From: a virus
Direction: 5' to 3' (one strand)
Virus record (IMG/VR): IMGVR_UViG_3300030109_003790
Span: 1 to 22,500 of that record
Length of the DNA stretch: 22,500 nt
A program made the translations under genes and the position numbers. Shown piece by piece: positions 20,417-22,500 of this stretch (positions are counted from its first letter, which is position 1; the number at the start of each line of letters is the position of its first letter). The notes beneath the pieces are model-generated. The model worked only from the letters and a program-made list of their open reading frames with translations, had not been told where the DNA came from and searched no databases.

Positions 20417-20828
20417 TTGGGAAAATATTCTTAAGATTCAAGTCTTAGATACTACTACTGGTTTATCTAGCATTAATGAACCTATGGTCGAGGATGAACC
20501 AAATTGTTGCGAAATAGCCATAGATGCATATGAAGATTTAATAGTCGAATATTCCCATATGGGAAAGAGTGAAGATGAGAGAAGATGGGCTAAAGAGGCT
20601 TGGGACGACTATATTTTTATATTAAAAGAATATGGTTCATATAATACTTGGACAATACAGGAACATTTAGAACATAGAAAGGGTGGATTAAATGAAAAGA
20701 CTTGTGATTTTTTTTGGTGGTATTTAAACGAATTCAACAACGACCTCCATAGAATGAATGAAGTCGAAGAAATAAGGAACCAAGTAAAAGATATACTTAA
20801 TAATTGGGAGGAATGTAAAAATGAATGA
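20409..20828 (+). CDS. Extended-tag cysteine protein 5, 139 aa
   Basis: Starts M-S-N-W-E-N-I-L-K, followed by I-Q-V-L-D-T-T-T and S-S-I-N-E-P-M, then E-D-E-P-N-C-C. The middle is Trp- and Tyr-rich and contains E-K-T-C-D-F-F-W-W-Y-L. It ends N-W-E-E-C-K-N-E, and the W-E-E-C codons hold the GGGAGG SD for TerL. A GTG at 20403 is a less likely start. It overlaps gene 4 and terL by eight bases each. A perfect TCCCATATGGGA inside this gene is coding and lacks the CCAAAG/CTTTGG arms. Confidence 0.75.
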   Translation: MSNWENILKIQVLDTTTGLSSINEPMVEDEPNCCEIAIDAYEDLIVEYSHMGKSEDERRWAKEAWDDYIFILKEYGSYNTWTIQEHLEHRKGGLNEKTCDFFWWYLNEFNNDLHRMNEVEEIRNQVKDILNNWEECKNE

Positions 20829-22272
20829 AGAAATGGATTCATTAGATTTCTCTACGGAGATGGATTTGGAAATTTCTAAAACGTCTTTTCCGTATTTCTT
20901 TACTCAAGTATTGGGATATGATTTTGCACCGTTCCATGAAGAATGGTTAGAAACAATTAATACTACATCTAGAACAGTTATTATTTGTTCTCGTGACCAC
21001 GGTAAATCAGTATTTATGCACGCTTGGGCAGTATGGAATCTTTGTTTCCAACCCCCACCATATCAAATGCTATACATTTCTTCTAACCATAAGCAGACTA
21101 TGGTTCACATGAGAGACATCGACAAGTTATTCAATAAACCAGCCTTAACAAAATTTAGACCAAGTAGAGGTTGGGCTATGGGTAATATGCAATTGACCAA
21201 TGGCAATTCTATTCTTGAACGTTCAGTTGGTTCTCAGATTCGTGGTCTTCACCCTCAAGAAATTATTATTGACGACCCTTTGAAAGAGTTTAGTTTAGCC
21301 GCTATTAAACGTGTAACTGATTGGTTCTTTGGTGATATGATTCCGACCTTGCACCACACGGCATCGTTAAGAATGATTGGTACACCCTTTACATATACAG
21401 ATATTTTTACAGTTCTTGAGGAAAATGAGGCTTATACAGTAAATAAATACCCCTGCCTTAACCAGTTAAATGAACCACTTTGGCCTGAGCGTTGGGGTTA
21501 TGATGCTCTTATGCAACGTAAAGCAGAAGTTGGCTCTATGAAATTTACGCGTGAATATATGTGTATACCAATTTCAACAGGTACATCTTTATTCAATCCT
21601 GAACATTTAGATGCTTGTAAGGAATTAGGTAAAAAAGACATATTGAGAATGAGAGAAAGGAAAGATAAGGGTTACAAATACTTTGTTGGAGTTGACCCTG
21701 CAATTTCTACTGATGGTGACTATAACGTAATTATTGTTTTAGAAGTAGATGAAAATAAAAATAAAAGAATTATTTTCGTTGATAGGCAAAAGAATGTAGA
21801 GTTTAGAGAAAATATTAATAAATTAAAACTAATAGGTCAATTATTTAAACCTGAGTGTATTTACTTAGAAACAAACACGTTTGCTAAATCATTTACTCAA
21901 GAATTAAGAGACATTACAGACTTAAATGTGCGAGACTTCACTACTACTAGACAAAAGAAACAAGAGATTATATTGAACTTGCAGATGAATATTGAGAATC
22001 ATAAGTTAATTTTCCCAAGAGGTAATGATGAGTCAAGAAGGGTCACAGATAACATTTTAGACGAATTATCAATGTTCGCCATCACCGACAGCGGTAAGTT
22101 TGAAGGTGTCGGCGCACACGACGATTTGGTAATGGGGCTTGCCCTTGCGAATGCTGCTACACATCAAGATACTGATATTTTCTTATTATTGGATGATTTA
22201 GACATTTTTGGCACAAGTGAACCAGTAAAAACTGATTACAGAGGAGGTGGAGTTCTTGGTCTTAACATCTGA
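20821..22272 (+). CDS. terL: Terminase large subunit (TerL), 483 aa
   Basis: The DNA-packaging motor of tailed viruses: an ATPase that drives DNA into the prohead and a nuclease that cuts it. Residues 57-63, S-R-D-H-G-K-S, are the Walker A loop in the terminase form (R-x-x-G-K-S). I-I-I-D-D at 148-152 is Walker B; a T-x-x-R/G-T-P-like coupling segment (M-I-G-T-P) lies at about 180. The RNase H-like nuclease follows: D292 in V-G-V-D-P-A, E350 in Y-L-E-T-N, and D434/D435 in H-D-D-L-V-M-G-L-A. Length is typical. It lacks the W-x-x-I-L-K tag, as expected for a motor that docks transiently. SD GGGAGG lies in the preceding gene. Confidence 0.93.
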   Translation: MNEEMDSLDFSTEMDLEISKTSFPYFFTQVLGYDFAPFHEEWLETINTTSRTVIICSRDHGKSVFMHAWAVWNLCFQPPPYQMLYISSNHKQTMVHMRDIDKLFNKPALTKFRPSRGWAMGNMQLTNGNSILERSVGSQIRGLHPQEIIIDDPLKEFSLAAIKRVTDWFFGDMIPTLHHTASLRMIGTPFTYTDIFTVLEENEAYTVNKYPCLNQLNEPLWPERWGYDALMQRKAEVGSMKFTREYMCIPISTGTSLFNPEHLDACKELGKKDILRMRERKDKGYKYFVGVDPAISTDGDYNVIIVLEVDENKNKRIIFVDRQKNVEFRENINKLKLIGQLFKPECIYLETNTFAKSFTQELRDITDLNVRDFTTTRQKKQEIILNLQMNIENHKLIFPRGNDESRRVTDNILDELSMFAITDSGKFEGVGAHDDLVMGLALANAATHQDTDIFLLLDDLDIFGTSEPVKTDYRGGGVLGLNI

Positions 22273-22500
22273 AAAATTACGTGAAGCGGCTGAGGAATTA
22301 GAACCTCTTGAAGACGAACAAGAAAGCATACTTGATGAAATAAAGATGTCTTGGTTAAGGGGTACTAATTTAGATGACGAGAGTAGTATTGTAAAAGAGT
22401 TTTCAAAAAGATTTACAGTTAATTTATCGGATGCAAAAAAATCTTTAGATAATTTTCCAAAGCAATATATTATTGATGATAAAGAAATCAGAGATAGTGG
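22256..22500 (+). CDS. Start of gene after TerL, partial (portal expected by position)
   Basis: An open frame runs from the end of terL to the end of the window, so the gene is cut off. GAGGAGGTG at 22241-22249 is a strong SD; the start is then TTG at 22256 (V-L-T-S-E-K follow), with an in-frame GTG at 22247 as alternative. It overlaps terL by 17 bases. The visible 81 residues are acidic and helical (E-K-L-R-E-A-A-E-E-L-E-P-L-E-D-E-Q). In tailed viruses the portal often follows TerL, so portal is the first guess, but no portal motif is visible yet. Confidence 0.55.
   Translation, partial: MVLTSEKLREAAEELEPLEDEQESILDEIKMSWLRGTNLDDESSIVKEFSKRFTVNLSDAKKSLDNFPKQYIIDDKEIRDS

Larger units (their letters stand above)
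18844..20828 (+). repeat. Tandem array of five paralogous genes
   Basis: Five consecutive genes (starts 18844, 19340, 19686, 20015, 20409) share three anchors: an extended N-terminal tag running from W-x-x-I-L-K to I-N-E-P-M, a Cys-Cys pair (or near it) after an acidic run, and a C-terminal W/Y-E-(D/E)-C. A further Cys in the middle, often T/S-C-D/E-x-L, is also shared. Between the anchors the sequences and lengths differ strongly (110 to 167 aa). The array lies directly upstream of TerL. Confidence 0.75.

Noticed and set aside
20553-20564. TCCCATATGGGA palindrome in the last tandem paralogue
   Set aside because: It contains CCATATGG but is inside a coding region and has no CCAAAG or CTTTGG arms at the usual spacing. 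Taken as chance.
1-22500. tRNA genes and CRISPR arrays
   Set aside because: No GTTCRANNC-type T-arm within a cloverleaf was found, and no regularly spaced direct repeats. The CCATATGG copies are irregularly spaced palindromes separated by genes.

Overview
The window looks like part of the genome of an uncultured tailed virus (Caudoviricetes) of low GC content. A complete large terminase (TerL) lies near the right end, with many short, tightly packed, overlapping genes and no cellular housekeeping genes. An archaeal and perhaps marine host is my inference. It rests on the frequent GGTGA-type Shine-Dalgarno (SD) sequences, the small zinc-ribbon proteins and the absence of obvious bacterial -35/-10 promoters. 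A bacterial host is not excluded.

Left arm (1 to about 4440): small early or accessory operons on both strands. A six-gene minus-strand operon (1682 to 441) is followed by a UUCG hairpin. Then come a single minus-strand gene of the N(L/M)TPH type (1794-2198), a hairpin-rich, GC-richer segment that is probably a large non-coding RNA (about 2290-2755), a tiny predicted membrane peptide, a minus-strand gene (3035-3280), and two plus-strand gene pairs (3425-3801 and 3913-4356). Almost every intergenic gap carries the palindrome ACCATATGGT, usually flanked by CCAAAG and/or CTTTGG. This makes a repeated dyad element specific to the region. Another hairpin-rich segment fills 1-430.

Gap (about 4440-4945): an AT-rich non-coding leader in front of the late genes.

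Right arm (4946 to the end): a long, almost gapless plus-strand late/morphogenesis cluster. It holds about a dozen small proteins, a HEGGH metalloprotease-like protein, a double zinc-finger/HTH protein that may be the small terminase, two very large unrecognised proteins (782 and 823 aa), five tandem cysteine-rich paralogues, TerL, and the start of the next gene. The only real gap (11178-11249) holds two hairpins and a degenerate copy of the left-arm dyad element.

The main discovery candidate is a short peptide tag, W-x-x-(I/L)-L-K, usually written as M-S/G/N-W-E-D-I-L-K. It occurs 20 times in 18 of the 24 late genes: at the extreme N terminus in 16, internally in 3 places, and at the C terminus in one. 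It is absent from the left arm. In six copies it extends to a longer block ending in S-I-N-E-P-M. Synonymous codons differ between copies, so the peptide itself seems selected. I propose that it is a virion- or scaffold-targeting signal, analogous in concept to the capsid-targeting sequence of phage T4 internal proteins. That is inference and needs testing.
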